Below, one piece after another: positions 1-6,721 of a stretch of 8,613 nucleotides of DNA. A program made the position numbers and the translations under genes. Every line of letters starts with the position of its first letter. Position 1 is the stretch's first letter. Under the pieces are notes generated by a model that was not told the origin of the DNA, did no database searches, and saw only the letters and a list, made by a program, of their open reading frames with translations. Source of the stretch: Gammaproteobacteria bacterium (GTDB lineage Bacteria; Pseudomonadota; Gammaproteobacteria; UBA9339); contig JAHIYS010000160.1 of the NCBI GenBank assembly GCA_018814965.1, forward strand, positions 1-8,613, read 5' to 3'.

Positions 1-72
1 ACCTCTTCAATGTTAGGGACTTTTCGTAGTTCTGAAAAAACCCGTAGTGAATTCTTAAGTCTTTTGAAATAA
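1..72 (+). CDS. folE: GTP cyclohydrolase I, 3' end only (partial)
   Basis: The window opens inside an open frame (frame 1) that ends at TAA 70-72. The 23 visible residues include SSMLGTFRSSEKTRSEFLSL. This matches the conserved C-terminal tail of GTP cyclohydrolase I, typically TSAMLG.FR...KTR.EFL.L. FolE converts GTP to 7,8-dihydroneopterin triphosphate in the cytoplasm, the first step of folate synthesis and, in many bacteria, of queuosine synthesis. The catalytic and zinc residues lie upstream of the window and cannot be checked. The folB start follows 5 bp after the stop, so the two genes are almost certainly cotranscribed, and a folE-folB-folKP order supports the call. The match rests on a short tail recognised from memory, so a degenerate copy cannot be ruled out. 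Confidence 0.82.
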   Translation, partial: TSSMLGTFRSSEKTRSEFLSLLK

Positions 73-77
73 GTTAG

Positions 78-473
78 ATGGATAAAAAACATTCCCTTAA
101 AGATACTGGTTGCAAAAAATGCAAGTGTGCTTTGATTCTTAATGATTTGAATTTAAAATTAAATTTAGGCGTTACAGCAAAAGAGCGGGCAAAAAAACAA
201 ACAGTGTTAGTAACCGCAAAAATCAGTTTTCCCCGTTTGCCTTTAGCTTGTAAGTCGGGAAAGATCTCTGATGCAATTTGTTATTATACCCTTATCCAAA
301 AAATCAAAGAGTTTTGTAAAGACAAAAAATTTACATTGATTGAAAATCTGGGAATGCAGTTATTTGTTTTGATTAAAAAAAATATATTTAAAAATTGTAA
401 ATTATCTTTGCGTGTTGCTAAGCAGTATCCGTTAAAAGAATTGCCACAGAGTGTGTTTGAGATTAGTGATTAG
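78..473 (+). CDS. folB: Dihydroneopterin aldolase
   Basis: FolB cleaves 7,8-dihydroneopterin to 6-hydroxymethyl-7,8-dihydropterin and glycolaldehyde in folate synthesis. The 131-residue product carries the family landmarks: LGVTAKERAKKQ (residues 30-41) with the expected active-site Glu36, SDAICYYTLIQKI (64-76) with Tyr69 at the conserved tyrosine, and FTLIENLG (85-92). The usual C-terminal KPxA motif is diverged to AKQYPLKE, with Lys115 as the probable counterpart of the catalytic lysine. E. coli FolB is about 120 residues. The extra length here is an N-terminal extension of roughly 15 residues, lysine- and cysteine-rich (GCKKCKC). ATG 78 is the only ATG before the conserved core but has no strong Shine-Dalgarno sequence; TTG at 132 is a possible shorter start. 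It sits 5 bp after folE, suggesting translational coupling. Function is fairly secure; start is less so. Confidence 0.85.
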   Translation: MDKKHSLKDTGCKKCKCALILNDLNLKLNLGVTAKERAKKQTVLVTAKISFPRLPLACKSGKISDAICYYTLIQKIKEFCKDKKFTLIENLGMQLFVLIKKNIFKNCKLSLRVAKQYPLKELPQSVFEISD

Positions 474-482
474 TGCTGATCT

Positions 483-522
483 GTCATTGCGAGGAGAGAG
501 TGGAACGAACGACGAAGCAATC
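483..522 (+). repeat. 40-bp intergenic repeat, forward copy
   Basis: The copy begins with the 11-bp head GTCATTGCGAG and ends with the tail GCAATC, separated by 23 bp. The same head, spacing and a near-identical tail (GTAATC) occur on the opposite strand at 588-627 and 634-673, so these look like variants of one family. The weak internal inverted repeat ATTGC (486-490)/GCAAT (517-521) is visible. The GTCATTGCGAG...GCAATCC pattern resembles small dispersed palindromic repeats known in several proteobacterial genomes. It lies in the folB-folKP gap. Confidence 0.7.
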
Positions 523-586
523 CAGGGAAGATGAGGAACGATTTATGCTTAGGTTGGAAACCAAGTTGTTTTTTTAAATTATTTTT

Positions 587-677
587 AGATTACCGCGCGA
601 AACAAAAAACGTTTCGCTCGCAATGACGGCAGAGATTACCACGCGAAACAAAAAACGTTTCGCTCGCAATGACGGCA
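587..677 (-). repeat. Tandem pair of 45-bp repeats, reverse orientation
   Basis: Positions 587-631 and 633-677 are direct copies with a 46-bp period and a single difference (G595 versus A641). Each holds a perfect 7-bp stem GCGAAAC/GTTTCGC around a 7-nt loop (597-617 and 643-663). On the minus strand each copy reads GTCATTGCGAG, 23 bp, GTAATC, the same 11+23+6 layout as the forward copy at 483-522, but with a different middle. The near identity suggests a recent duplication. There is no T-tract after the stems on the + strand, so they do not look like intrinsic terminators of folB. Confidence 0.8.
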
Positions 678-725
678 TTTTGCTTTGTATTTTGAATAAA
701 GAGATAAATTTATTAGGTCTATATC

Positions 726-2063
726 ATGATTATTCTAGGTTTAGGTTGCAATATCGGTGATCGTTTGGCGAATTTACGTGAGGTACTAACACGAATTCGT
801 GCCATACTTGGAGTTGAAATACTCCAGGTTTCTCCTGTATATGAATCCGATGCGTTGTTGCTAGAGAATGCTCCAAAAGCTTGGGATCAGCCATTTTTAA
901 ATTTAGCCATTGGTTTGTCTGTAAATTTAAGCCCAGATCAATTTTTGCCTAAGATAAAATCAATCGAAGCCAAGATGGGGCGGGGTGCACATTCCAAATG
1001 GTCCCCGCGTATAATAGATATTGATATATTGGTATGGAATGATGAGCATTACTCTACTGATAAACTGAAAATCCCACACCCCGCTCTTATTGAGCGTCCT
1101 TTTGCTTTATGGCCTTTGGCTGATATTGTTCCTGATTGGAGATATTGTGTTCCAGGTTCTGTAGATACCGATAAAATGGCCAATGAATTAGCTAAAAAAT
1201 TTGGGTCCAGATTTGATGGTGGTGCGCCACTTCACACTCGGCAAATTGCACATCGAATTGATACTCCGATGATGATGGGGATTTTAAATCTAACTCCTGA
1301 TTCATTTTATGATGGTGGAGAGTTTTACGATTTTGAAAAATCTTGTGTACAGGCAAAAAAATTATTTGATGCTGGTGCTGATATTATTGATATTGGCGCT
1401 GAATCTACGAGACCAGGAAGTAAGTTTGTTTCAATTGAAGATGAGTGGACCAGGTTAAAGCCTTTGTTAGATGCTTGGCCTTCATTATGGGGTAATAAAG
1501 ATTTTAAACCAAAGCTTAGCGTCGATACCTACAAGCCAGAGATTGCAGAGAGATTATTATCATATAAGATTGACTTTTTAAATGATGTTAGCGGTTTAGT
1601 TAACCCGGATATGCAAGATATTGCTAAAGATAGTGAGGCTAAAATTATTTTCATGCATAATTTAGGGATGCCTGCTGATTCTAAGATTATATTGCCTAAT
1701 GATATCGATCCTGTCGTCCAAGTTTATCAATGGGGTGAAAAGCAGCTTGATAGTTTAATTAAACTTGGAATAAATAAGGAGCGATTGATTTTTGATGTTG
1801 GTATTGGTTTTGGTAAAGATGCAGAACAATCTTTTGCCCTTATTAATGGGATTAAAAAATTTCGTGATCTTGGAGTAGAAATTTTAGTTGGTCATTCACG
1901 TAAATCTTTTTTAAATAAATTCACTAACAAAAAAATTGCTGAGCGTGATCTTGAGACTGCGGTATTTTCCGGTTTTTTAGCTGATCAAAAGGTAGATTAC
2001 TTGCGGGTTCATGATGTTGATTGTAGCATGCGTTTATTAAAGATTAATGCTATTCTTCGCTAG
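726..2063 (+). CDS. folKP: Bifunctional HPPK / dihydropteroate synthase (FolK-FolP fusion)
   Basis: The N-terminal half (about 1-165) is 6-hydroxymethyl-dihydropterin pyrophosphokinase, which transfers pyrophosphate from ATP to the pterin. It shows LGLGCNIGDR (4-13), QPFLNLAI (55-62), KWSPRIIDIDIL (91-102) with the Mg-binding Asp98 and Asp100, and IPHPALIERPF (116-126). The C-terminal half (about 178-445) is dihydropteroate synthase, which joins that product to p-aminobenzoate. It shows GILNLTPDSFYDGG (185-198) with pterin-site Asn188, DIGAESTRPG (222-231), SVDTYKP (265-271), DVGIGFGK (357-364), GHSRKSF (389-395) with Lys393, and LRVHDV (426-431) with Arg427 and His429. Both domains look intact. 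Phe194 and Pro230, at sites where sulfonamide-resistance changes occur in other species, have the usual residues. AGGT at 715-718 is a plausible ribosome binding site 7 nt before ATG. Fused FolKP proteins are known, for example in Francisella; separate genes are the commoner state. Confidence 0.95.
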   Translation: MIILGLGCNIGDRLANLREVLTRIRAILGVEILQVSPVYESDALLLENAPKAWDQPFLNLAIGLSVNLSPDQFLPKIKSIEAKMGRGAHSKWSPRIIDIDILVWNDEHYSTDKLKIPHPALIERPFALWPLADIVPDWRYCVPGSVDTDKMANELAKKFGSRFDGGAPLHTRQIAHRIDTPMMMGILNLTPDSFYDGGEFYDFEKSCVQAKKLFDAGADIIDIGAESTRPGSKFVSIEDEWTRLKPLLDAWPSLWGNKDFKPKLSVDTYKPEIAERLLSYKIDFLNDVSGLVNPDMQDIAKDSEAKIIFMHNLGMPADSKIILPNDIDPVVQVYQWGEKQLDSLIKLGINKERLIFDVGIGFGKDAEQSFALINGIKKFRDLGVEILVGHSRKSFLNKFTNKKIAERDLETAVFSGFLADQKVDYLRVHDVDCSMRLLKINAILR

Positions 2064-2118
2064 GTAGCCGCGGGCTTTAGCCCGCGTATTTATAACGCAA
2101 GCTAAAGCTTGCGCCTAC
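2064..2118. repeat. REPIN-like doublet of two inverted GTAG-type palindromes
   Basis: The element starts directly after the folKP stop. The left arm (2064-2086) is GTAG, one base, then a perfect 8-bp stem with a TT loop (CGCGGGCT/AGCCCGCG, 2069-2086). A 9-bp AT spacer (2087-2095) follows. The right arm (2096-2118) is a matching hairpin (CGCAAGCT/AGCTTGCG, 2096-2113), one base, then CTAC. The arms agree at 18 of 23 positions in inverted orientation. Four of the five differences form two GC-to-AT pair swaps that preserve the stem. A GTAG head next to a hairpin is the mark of REP sequences mobilised by RAYT (TnpA-REP) proteins, and two inverted REPs form a REPIN. It could also act as an mRNA-stabilising or termination structure. 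Confidence 0.75.
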
Positions 2119-2145
2119 CAGCCTAAATTCAAGTAATGGGTAAAT

Positions 2146-3255
2146 ATGAAGTTTGAATTAATTACTAAAGATTCACTTGCACGCCGGGGGCGTATAACAT
2201 TTCCTTCGGGATGTGTTGTTAACACCCCTGCTTTTATGCCTGTCGGCACTTATGGCACTGTCAAAGCCATGACTTCAGAAGAGGTGCAGGCTACTGGTGC
2301 CGAAATTATTTTGGGCAATACTTTCCATCTTATGCTGCGTCCTGGTACTGAAGTTATTAAGGCTCATGGAGGGTTACACGGGTTTATGCATTGGCCCGGT
2401 CCAATTTTGACCGATTCAGGTGGGTTCCAAGTATTTAGCTTAAGTGGATTGCGTAAAATTACCGAAGAGGGTGTTTGGTTTAGATCCCCTCTAGATGGTT
2501 CTGAGATATTTTTAAGTCCGGAAATATCAATGCAAATTCAACGTGATTTGAACTCAGATATTGTAATGATATTTGATGAGTGTACGCCTTTTCCTGCTAC
2601 TCATGATGAGGCGCGCAAGTCGATGGAGTTATCCGTTGGTTGGGCTAAAAGAAGTAAGTTTGCTCATGGGGATAGTAAAAATGCATTATTTGGAATTATT
2701 CAGGGTGGTATTTTCCCAGATTTACGAGATCATTCTTTAGAGGCATTATTAGAGATAGGTTTTGATGGTTATGCGATTGGTGGTTTGGCTGTAGGTGAGC
2801 CTAAATCTGAAATGTTTAAAATCTTGAAGCATTTATCCCTTAAGATACCCGAAGATAAACCAAGATATTTGATGGGAGTTGGTACTCCCGAAGATCTAAT
2901 TGAGGGGGTGTTGCATGGTGTAGATATGTTTGATTGCGTAATGCCAACGCGCAATGCCCGTAATGGATGCTTATTCACCTCTGAAGGGATTGTGCGGATC
3001 CGTAATAGTGGTTATAAGAACGATTTGACCCCTTTGGATCAAAATTGTAATTGTTATACTTGCAAGAATTATACTAGAGCTTATTTGCATCATTTAGATC
3101 GATGTCGGGAAATATTAGGCGCAAGGCTAAATACTATTCATAATCTTCATTTTTATCAGCAACTAATGACAAATTTGCGCGAATCCCTAGAACAGGGTAA
3201 ATTATCTGGGTTTGTTAATAATTTTTATAGACTATATAAGGGAGAACAGCTATGA
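2146..3255 (+). CDS. tgt: tRNA-guanine(34) transglycosylase
   Basis: Tgt exchanges guanine at the wobble position (34) of GUN-anticodon tRNAs for the queuosine precursor preQ1, in the cytoplasm. The 369-residue product is close to the 375 residues of E. coli Tgt and appears complete. Key sequences are MPVGTYGTVKAM (31-42), ILTDSGGFQVFSL (87-99) with the general-base Asp90, FGIIQGG (182-188), GYAIGGLAVGE (208-218) in the base-recognition region, and GVDMFDCVMPTRNARNG (258-274) with Asp263 as probable nucleophile. The zinc site is C301, C303, C306 and H332. The ribosome binding site is weak (GGG at 2138-2140). The final TGA overlaps the yajC ATG, so the two are coupled. Tgt-yajC-secDF is a common gammaproteobacterial order; the usual upstream neighbour queA is replaced here by folate genes. 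Confidence 0.97.
   Translation: MKFELITKDSLARRGRITFPSGCVVNTPAFMPVGTYGTVKAMTSEEVQATGAEIILGNTFHLMLRPGTEVIKAHGGLHGFMHWPGPILTDSGGFQVFSLSGLRKITEEGVWFRSPLDGSEIFLSPEISMQIQRDLNSDIVMIFDECTPFPATHDEARKSMELSVGWAKRSKFAHGDSKNALFGIIQGGIFPDLRDHSLEALLEIGFDGYAIGGLAVGEPKSEMFKILKHLSLKIPEDKPRYLMGVGTPEDLIEGVLHGVDMFDCVMPTRNARNGCLFTSEGIVRIRNSGYKNDLTPLDQNCNCYTCKNYTRAYLHHLDRCREILGARLNTIHNLHFYQQLMTNLRESLEQGKLSGFVNNFYRLYKGEQL
3238..3244 (+). promoter_or_regulatory. Ribosome binding site of yajC inside tgt
   Basis: AAGGGAG lies within the last codons of tgt, 7 nt before ATG 3252. It is one of the clearest Shine-Dalgarno sequences in the window and fixes the yajC start at the ATGA overlap. Confidence 0.75.
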
Positions 3256-3593
3256 GTTTTTTGATTAGTGATGCCTTTGCAGATACTGCCGGTGCTGCTT
3301 CACAAAGTACTTCGGGTGGATTGATGTCGTTGTTGCCTATGATAATTCTTTTGATATTATTCATGTATCTTATGGTTATTCGTCCACAATCTAAAAAAGC
3401 CAAAGAACACAAAAATCTTATAGGTAATTTGCAGAAAGGGGATGAGGTAGTAACTATTGGTGGAGTAATAGGTAAAATTGAAAAAATTACCGATGATTTT
3501 ATGGTTCTTAGCATTGCCGAAAATACCAATATTACTGTCCAAAGGGGTGCGATTGCTAACATACTGCCTCGCGGCACCATGAACACGGTTTAG
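3252..3593 (+). CDS. yajC: Sec translocon accessory protein YajC
   Basis: YajC is a small inner-membrane protein that associates with SecD-SecF and the SecYEG channel; its precise role is unclear. The 113-residue product fits the family length. A short polar N-terminus containing SDAFADTAGAA is followed by one membrane span (about 25-43). Next come the family hallmark VIRPQSKKAKEHKNLIGNL (42-60) and KGDEVVTIGGVIGKI (62-76), the start of the cytoplasmic small beta domain. The start codon overlaps the tgt stop. secD follows after a 189-bp gap, unusually wide for this operon. Confidence 0.95.
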   Translation: MSFLISDAFADTAGAASQSTSGGLMSLLPMIILLILFMYLMVIRPQSKKAKEHKNLIGNLQKGDEVVTIGGVIGKIEKITDDFMVLSIAENTNITVQRGAIANILPRGTMNTV

Positions 3594-3714
3594 TTGAGAT
3601 TGTTAAATTGGGGGTTATGTGATTAAAGCGCAGTTTGCTTAAGATTGTATAATTTACCAATGAAGCATTCTAGAAAGGTTAAAGTTATCAGCTTGTTTTG
3701 TTTTTTTAGATTAA

Positions 3715-3741
3715 TTGTCAGTGAGTTATGATAACTATAAA
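3715..3741 (+). promoter_or_regulatory. Possible promoter upstream of secD, with palindrome in spacer
   Basis: TTGTCA (3715-3720) matches 5 of 6 bases of the sigma-70 -35 box, and TATAAA (3736-3741) matches 5 of 6 of the -10 box. Their spacing is 15 bp, shorter than the ideal 17. The spacer holds the palindrome AGTTATGATAACT (3724-3736), two 6-bp arms around one base, which could be an operator. In such AT-rich DNA these matches arise easily, so this is a candidate only. Another TATAAT at 3763-3768 has the extended TG motif, but it would place the transcript start after the ribosome binding site AAGG (3770-3773). Confidence 0.3.
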
Positions 3742-3782
3742 AGATAAAGCACTATTGAATGTTATAATTAAGGTTTAAAATT

Positions 3783-5642
3783 ATGCAAAATCACTATCCA
3801 TTATGGAAAAACTTGTTATTAGTATTTTTATTGGTTGTTGCTGTTATTTATACTGCCCCAAACTTATTTGGTGTCGATCCTGCTGTTCAGATAACTGCTG
3901 GTAGTGACGTAACTGTAACCGATGATATTTCTGGGCAGGTACAAAAAACTTTGGCTGACAATAAGTTAACCTATACTAAAATCGAGCATGAAGAGAATGG
4001 TCTGTTGGTTCGTTTTGCTGATGTTGATGTTCAAATAAAAGCGCGAGATGCACTTAAATCCTCTTTAGGTGATGATTATATTGTTGCTTTGAACCCCGCC
4101 TCACGTACGCCTAAGTGGTTAAGTTATTTAGGTGCTAGCCCAATGAAATTAGGTTTGGATTTGCGTGGTGGTGTACATTTTTTATATGCTGTTGATCTAA
4201 ACGATATGATTAAAAAGCGTGAGGATGGTGATTTGCGCTCAATAATTACTGATTTAAGAGAATCAGGAGTGCGTTATTTATCCATAGAGCGTGTTCAGCC
4301 CCATGGCCTTTCAATTACTTTTAGAGACAATGCTAATTTAGAAAAAGGGCAAGCAGAGATAAGTAAAAAGTTAAAAGATTACTTGTTTACTCGAGTTACT
4401 ACCGGCGGTGTGGCTAAATTGCAAGTTATGATGTCTGAAAGTGCTATATATAAAGTAGCCGATTATGCTATTGAGCAAACAGTTAATACTTTACGGAATC
4501 GTATTGACGAATTGGGTGTTAGTGAGGCAATTGTGCAGCGTCAAGGATCAGATCATGTTAGTGTCGATTTACCAGGCATCCAAGATACCGCGCGTGCTAA
4601 AGAGATGATTGGTAAAACTGCAACTGTTAGATTCAATATGGTAGATGTTGAGCATGATGTTGAATCTGCGATGGCGGGTGATATTCCTCTTGGTACCAGA
4701 TTATATGATCATGATGGCAGAAAAATTCTTTTAAAAGATCAAGTGGTTCTTCAAGGGAGTTCTATTACTTATGCCGCTCCTGGCTTTTCACAGGATGGTC
4801 GTCCGGCTGTAGATATCAGGCTTGGCGGTGGTGGCGAAGCAAATTTCAATCGGATCACCGCGGAAAATATTGGTAAGCCTATGGCCACGGTTTATGTAGA
4901 AACCAAATCGGAACAACAAGTGATCGATGGTAAGGTGGTCACTATCAATCGCCCAATAGAGAGAATTATTAGTGTTGCAACTATTCAAAGTGCTCTTGGT
5001 AATAGTTTTCAAATAAGTGGTTTGCGTAGTGAAAAATACGCTCAGGATTTATCTTTATTGCTAAGATCCGGGGCATTGGTTGCTACCGTTACTATTGTCG
5101 AAGAACTTACTGTTGGCCCAAGCATGGGTAAAGCCAATATCAGTAAAGGGATGCTTTCTATTGCTGTAGGTTATATTTTTGTCATGCTTTTCATGGCATT
5201 TTATTACAGAGTTTTTGGATTAATTTCTAATGTTGCTTTGCTATTGAATTTAGTATTTATGACGGCAATTTTATCAATATTGGGGGCCACTCTAACTTTG
5301 CCAGGTATGGCTGGTATGGTTCTTACTGTAGGTATGGCTGTTGATGCTAGCGTTTTGATATATGAGCGAATTCGAGAAGAATTACGTAATGGTGTAAGTC
5401 CTCAAGCCAGTATTTATACCGGTTATCAGCGTGCATTTACTACTATTATTGATGCTAATGTTGCAACTTTGATTGTGGCTCTGGTGTTGTATGCTTTGGG
5501 TAGTGGTCCAGTGAAGGGTTTTGCAGTGGTGTTGATTATTGGTTTAATGACTTCAATGTTAACTTCAATCGTTTTTACACGCGCGATTATCAATTGGATT
5601 TATGGTAGAAGAAATATTAAGAGGTTATCTATAGGCATATAA
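3783..5642 (+). CDS. secD: Protein translocase subunit SecD
   Basis: SecD works with SecF in the inner membrane, using the proton-motive force to drive late steps of preprotein export through SecYEG. The 619-residue product matches the E. coli length (615). It has a first membrane span (about 10-27) followed by TAPNLFGVDPAVQ. The large periplasmic region opens with LGLDLRGGVHFLYAVD (123-138) and includes ADYAIEQTVNTLRNRIDELGV (226-246). The ATVTIVEELTVGPSMG stretch (434-449) leads to the remaining five spans (about 457-475, 480-500, 506-525, 555-572, 578-600). The signature GMAVDASVLIYERIREELRNG (517-537) contains Asp521, matching the essential membrane aspartate (Asp519 in E. coli). AAGG at 3770-3773 is a ribosome binding site 9 nt before ATG. 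secF follows after 67 bp. Confidence 0.97.
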   Translation: MQNHYPLWKNLLLVFLLVVAVIYTAPNLFGVDPAVQITAGSDVTVTDDISGQVQKTLADNKLTYTKIEHEENGLLVRFADVDVQIKARDALKSSLGDDYIVALNPASRTPKWLSYLGASPMKLGLDLRGGVHFLYAVDLNDMIKKREDGDLRSIITDLRESGVRYLSIERVQPHGLSITFRDNANLEKGQAEISKKLKDYLFTRVTTGGVAKLQVMMSESAIYKVADYAIEQTVNTLRNRIDELGVSEAIVQRQGSDHVSVDLPGIQDTARAKEMIGKTATVRFNMVDVEHDVESAMAGDIPLGTRLYDHDGRKILLKDQVVLQGSSITYAAPGFSQDGRPAVDIRLGGGGEANFNRITAENIGKPMATVYVETKSEQQVIDGKVVTINRPIERIISVATIQSALGNSFQISGLRSEKYAQDLSLLLRSGALVATVTIVEELTVGPSMGKANISKGMLSIAVGYIFVMLFMAFYYRVFGLISNVALLLNLVFMTAILSILGATLTLPGMAGMVLTVGMAVDASVLIYERIREELRNGVSPQASIYTGYQRAFTTIIDANVATLIVALVLYALGSGPVKGFAVVLIIGLMTSMLTSIVFTRAIINWIYGRRNIKRLSIGI

Positions 5643-5709
5643 GCTTATATTGAGTTGATTTAGGCGGTTGTTAGTTTTTAAATAAATATAATATGTAGGT
5701 GTAGGAATT

Positions 5710-6624
5710 ATGGAATTTTTTACTCATAAAACAAATATAGATTTTATGGCGCAGCGAAAATGGGCTTTTATATTTTCGCTTTCTATTTTGATTTTTTCAG
5801 TCTCATCTTTAGTTTTTAATGGGCTAAATTTGGGGCTTGATTTTACTGGTGGATTGCAAATTCAGGCTAGCTACGCTTCTTCGCCAGACTTTAATCAGAT
5901 CCGTGAGCAATTGGAACATGCCGGTTTAGATGCAGTAACACAATCTTATGGTAGTTCAAAAGATGTCATGATTAGATTAAAGTTAGACAAAAATCTAACT
6001 CAGCAGCAGATGACAGATAAAGTTTTAAAGGCGCTTGCTGGCGCTAAGCTGCAAAGAGTAGAGATGATAGGGGCCCAGGTTGGTAAGACACTAGTAACTA
6101 ATGGTATTTTAGCAGTCATAATGGCTTTGCTTGGGACTATGATCTATATAGCATTTCGGTTTGAATATCGATTCGCTTTAAGTGCGGCAATTTCTTTGAT
6201 TCATGACCCTATGTTGATTTTAGGGTTATTTTCATTTTTTCATGTGGAGTTTGATTTGATTGGTCTGGCTGCATTATTAACAGTAATTGGGTATTCTTTA
6301 AATGATACAATTGTAGTTTATGATCGTGCGCGAGAAAATTTTCGTAAAATTCGTAAGGCTAGTGCTGCGGAAATTATAAATTTATCGGTAAATCAAACTT
6401 TGTCTCGTACTATAATGATATCGGGTCTGACATTTTCTGTTATTACAGCATTATTTATTTTTGGTGGACAGGTATTGCATGGATTTTCGTTAGCGATGAT
6501 GATCGGCATTGTTATTGGTACCTATTCTTCCATTTATATTGCAGGTTCTTTAGCTTTGATTTTTGGTCTTGATCGTCGTCATTTAATGCCGTCTGAGAAA
6601 AAAGTAGTTGATAGTATGCCTTAA
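5710..6624 (+). CDS. secF: Protein translocase subunit SecF
   Basis: SecF is the partner of SecD in the proton-driven export motor. The 304-residue product is slightly shorter than E. coli SecF (323). It shows a first membrane span (about 17-36), then LNLGLDFTGGLQIQ (39-52), a periplasmic domain with VEMIGAQVGKTLVTNG (117-132), and five more spans. The signature GYSLNDTIVVYDRARENFRK (194-213) holds Asp199, matching the conserved membrane Asp213 of E. coli. NLSVNQTLSRTIMISG (224-239) is also typical. One local oddity is HDPMLILGLFS (165-175), where families usually have valine or another aliphatic residue instead of Pro167. AGGTG at 5697-5701 gives a ribosome binding site 8 nt before ATG. It is probably the last gene of the tgt-yajC-secD-secF unit. 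Confidence 0.97.
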   Translation: MEFFTHKTNIDFMAQRKWAFIFSLSILIFSVSSLVFNGLNLGLDFTGGLQIQASYASSPDFNQIREQLEHAGLDAVTQSYGSSKDVMIRLKLDKNLTQQQMTDKVLKALAGAKLQRVEMIGAQVGKTLVTNGILAVIMALLGTMIYIAFRFEYRFALSAAISLIHDPMLILGLFSFFHVEFDLIGLAALLTVIGYSLNDTIVVYDRARENFRKIRKASAAEIINLSVNQTLSRTIMISGLTFSVITALFIFGGQVLHGFSLAMMIGIVIGTYSSIYIAGSLALIFGLDRRHLMPSEKKVVDSMP

Positions 6625-6631
6625 TTTGATG

Positions 6632-6687
6632 TTGGAGTTGATTTTAGGTGGGTATAGAGAGGCTTTAATTTAGAGCTCCAATTTTTT
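6632..6687 (+). terminator. Weak candidate terminator after secF
   Basis: TTGGAG (6632-6637) can pair with CTCCAA (6676-6681), followed at once by six T residues (6682-6687). The 38-nt loop is long for an intrinsic terminator and no strong inner stem is evident, so the call is tentative. Its position between the Sec genes and a functionally different transporter suits a transcription end. Confidence 0.3.
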
Positions 6688-6721
6688 GGTCTTAGATGGT
6701 TTTGATGCTATTATTTACCGA

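Noticed and set aside
530..625. A 31-codon open frame starting ATG in the folB-folKP gap
   Set aside because: Its second half (DYRAKQKTFRSQ) is the translation of the repeat at 587-631, it has no good ribosome binding site and resembles no known protein.
587..677. Short CRISPR array
   Set aside because: Only two copies with a 1-bp gap and no spacers; a tandem duplication of a palindromic repeat.
2769..2978. Open frame on the minus strand inside tgt
   Set aside because: Lies wholly within a strongly conserved gene and shows no domain or start signals; a shadow frame.
3215..3586. 123-codon minus-strand frame opposite yajC
   Set aside because: YajC on the + strand has clear family motifs and a good ribosome binding site; the opposite frame is a shadow despite its length.
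3648..3653. Perfect TATAAT box between yajC and secD
   Set aside because: No acceptable -35 hexamer 16-18 bp upstream and no TGn extension; likely chance in AT-rich DNA.
4788..5012. Minus-strand frame inside secD
   Set aside because: Shadow of the conserved SecD periplasmic domain.
6625..6721. TPP riboswitch ahead of the transporter
   Set aside because: No thi-box core or matching stems are visible; only a weak TTGGAG/CTCCAA pairing followed by T residues.
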